Shown here in pieces: positions 63,806 through 64,000 of a stretch of 64,000 nt of DNA (positions within the stretch are counted from its first letter, which is position 1; every line of letters begins with the position of its first letter). The notes under the pieces were generated by a model, which did not search any database, was not told the origin of the DNA, and was given only the letters and a program-made list of their open reading frames with translations. The stretch lies in assembly GCA_021234155.1 (NCBI GenBank), contig JAJEKV010000052.1, forward strand, positions 4,821,606 through 4,885,605, read 5' to 3'. Source of the DNA: Isoetes taiwanensis (lineage: Eukaryota; Streptophyta; Lycopodiopsida; Isoetales; Isoetaceae). Made by a program: the position numbers and the translations under genes.

Positions 63806-64000
63806 TATCACACTCATTTCCCTTTAGACTTGCTGTTTTTTGCAGATTATTGGCTCAAGGAATCTACATGAACTGTTGCTGGCTTCATCAGTAAAATGGT
63901 TCAACATTTTGCTACCTTAGTAGATTGTTGCTGTTACAAGATGCTGCTACAAGACCCACTCTATCCAGGATAACAGATGAACCTATCTCAGATGTTATCT
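63806..64000. other. Unassigned end of window
   Basis: T-rich then mixed sequence containing GTTGCTGTTACAAGATGCTGCTACAAG. There is no recognisable gene. It may be the 3' part of LINE-D or its flank. Confidence 0.3.

Overview
This is a nuclear stretch of a land plant genome built almost entirely of nested mobile elements. Plant-type signs are a PPR-repeat gene fragment, an ABC transporter B-family fragment, a DnaJ-type chaperone fragment, Ty1/copia and chromodomain Ty3/gypsy remnants with plant-like TATA boxes, a tRNA-Met-type primer binding site, and LINEs with a plant-style zinc-knuckle tail. A DIRS-type tyrosine-recombinase retrotransposon and the style of the PPR fragment make a fern, lycophyte or bryophyte more likely than a flowering plant, but this is a weak inference. 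There are no rRNA genes, operons or CRISPR arrays.

Layout. 0.2-11.3 kb: a tandem duplication of a 0.6 kb unit. Its second copy has grown to 10.5 kb through a 1 kb foldback insertion (1035-2051) and an 8 kb element (2087-10079). That element has hairpin ends, sits in a run of T and carries pieces of host genes. 12.2-16.3 kb: a second element with the same two ends but unrelated cargo, including a DnaJ-like exon. 16.9-18.4 kb: a triplicated 0.75 kb unit. 19.75-20.26 kb: the only plausible intact single-copy gene, for a small secreted, possibly GPI-anchored protein. 20.7-27.3 kb: a near full-length LINE on the minus strand with a 15-bp target duplication. 29.8-33.9 kb: MITEs, a doubled tRNA-derived SINE and minisatellites. 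34.2-38.2 kb: the DIRS-like element, cut off before the recombinase tyrosine and fused to an LTR. 38.2-41.0 kb: a non-autonomous LTR element filled with minisatellites. 41.0-53.4 kb: an unfamiliar protein gene split by a gypsy element (A) with a 5-bp target duplication; inside that element is a chimeric LINE with an 18-bp duplication. 53.4-59.3 kb: a second gypsy element (B), inserted into the next part of the same gene and itself hit by a hAT-type MITE. 59.3-64 kb: a LINE with an uninterrupted 1270-codon ORF2 followed by a further ORF, apparently inserted in the 3' LTR of element B.

The most interesting items are the paired Helentron-like elements that share only their ends and carry different gene fragments, the land-plant DIRS element, a cysteine-rich third ORF conserved in two copies of one LINE family, and the unfamiliar DGCxxQFK/HGKG-motif gene whose frame can be followed across two insertions.
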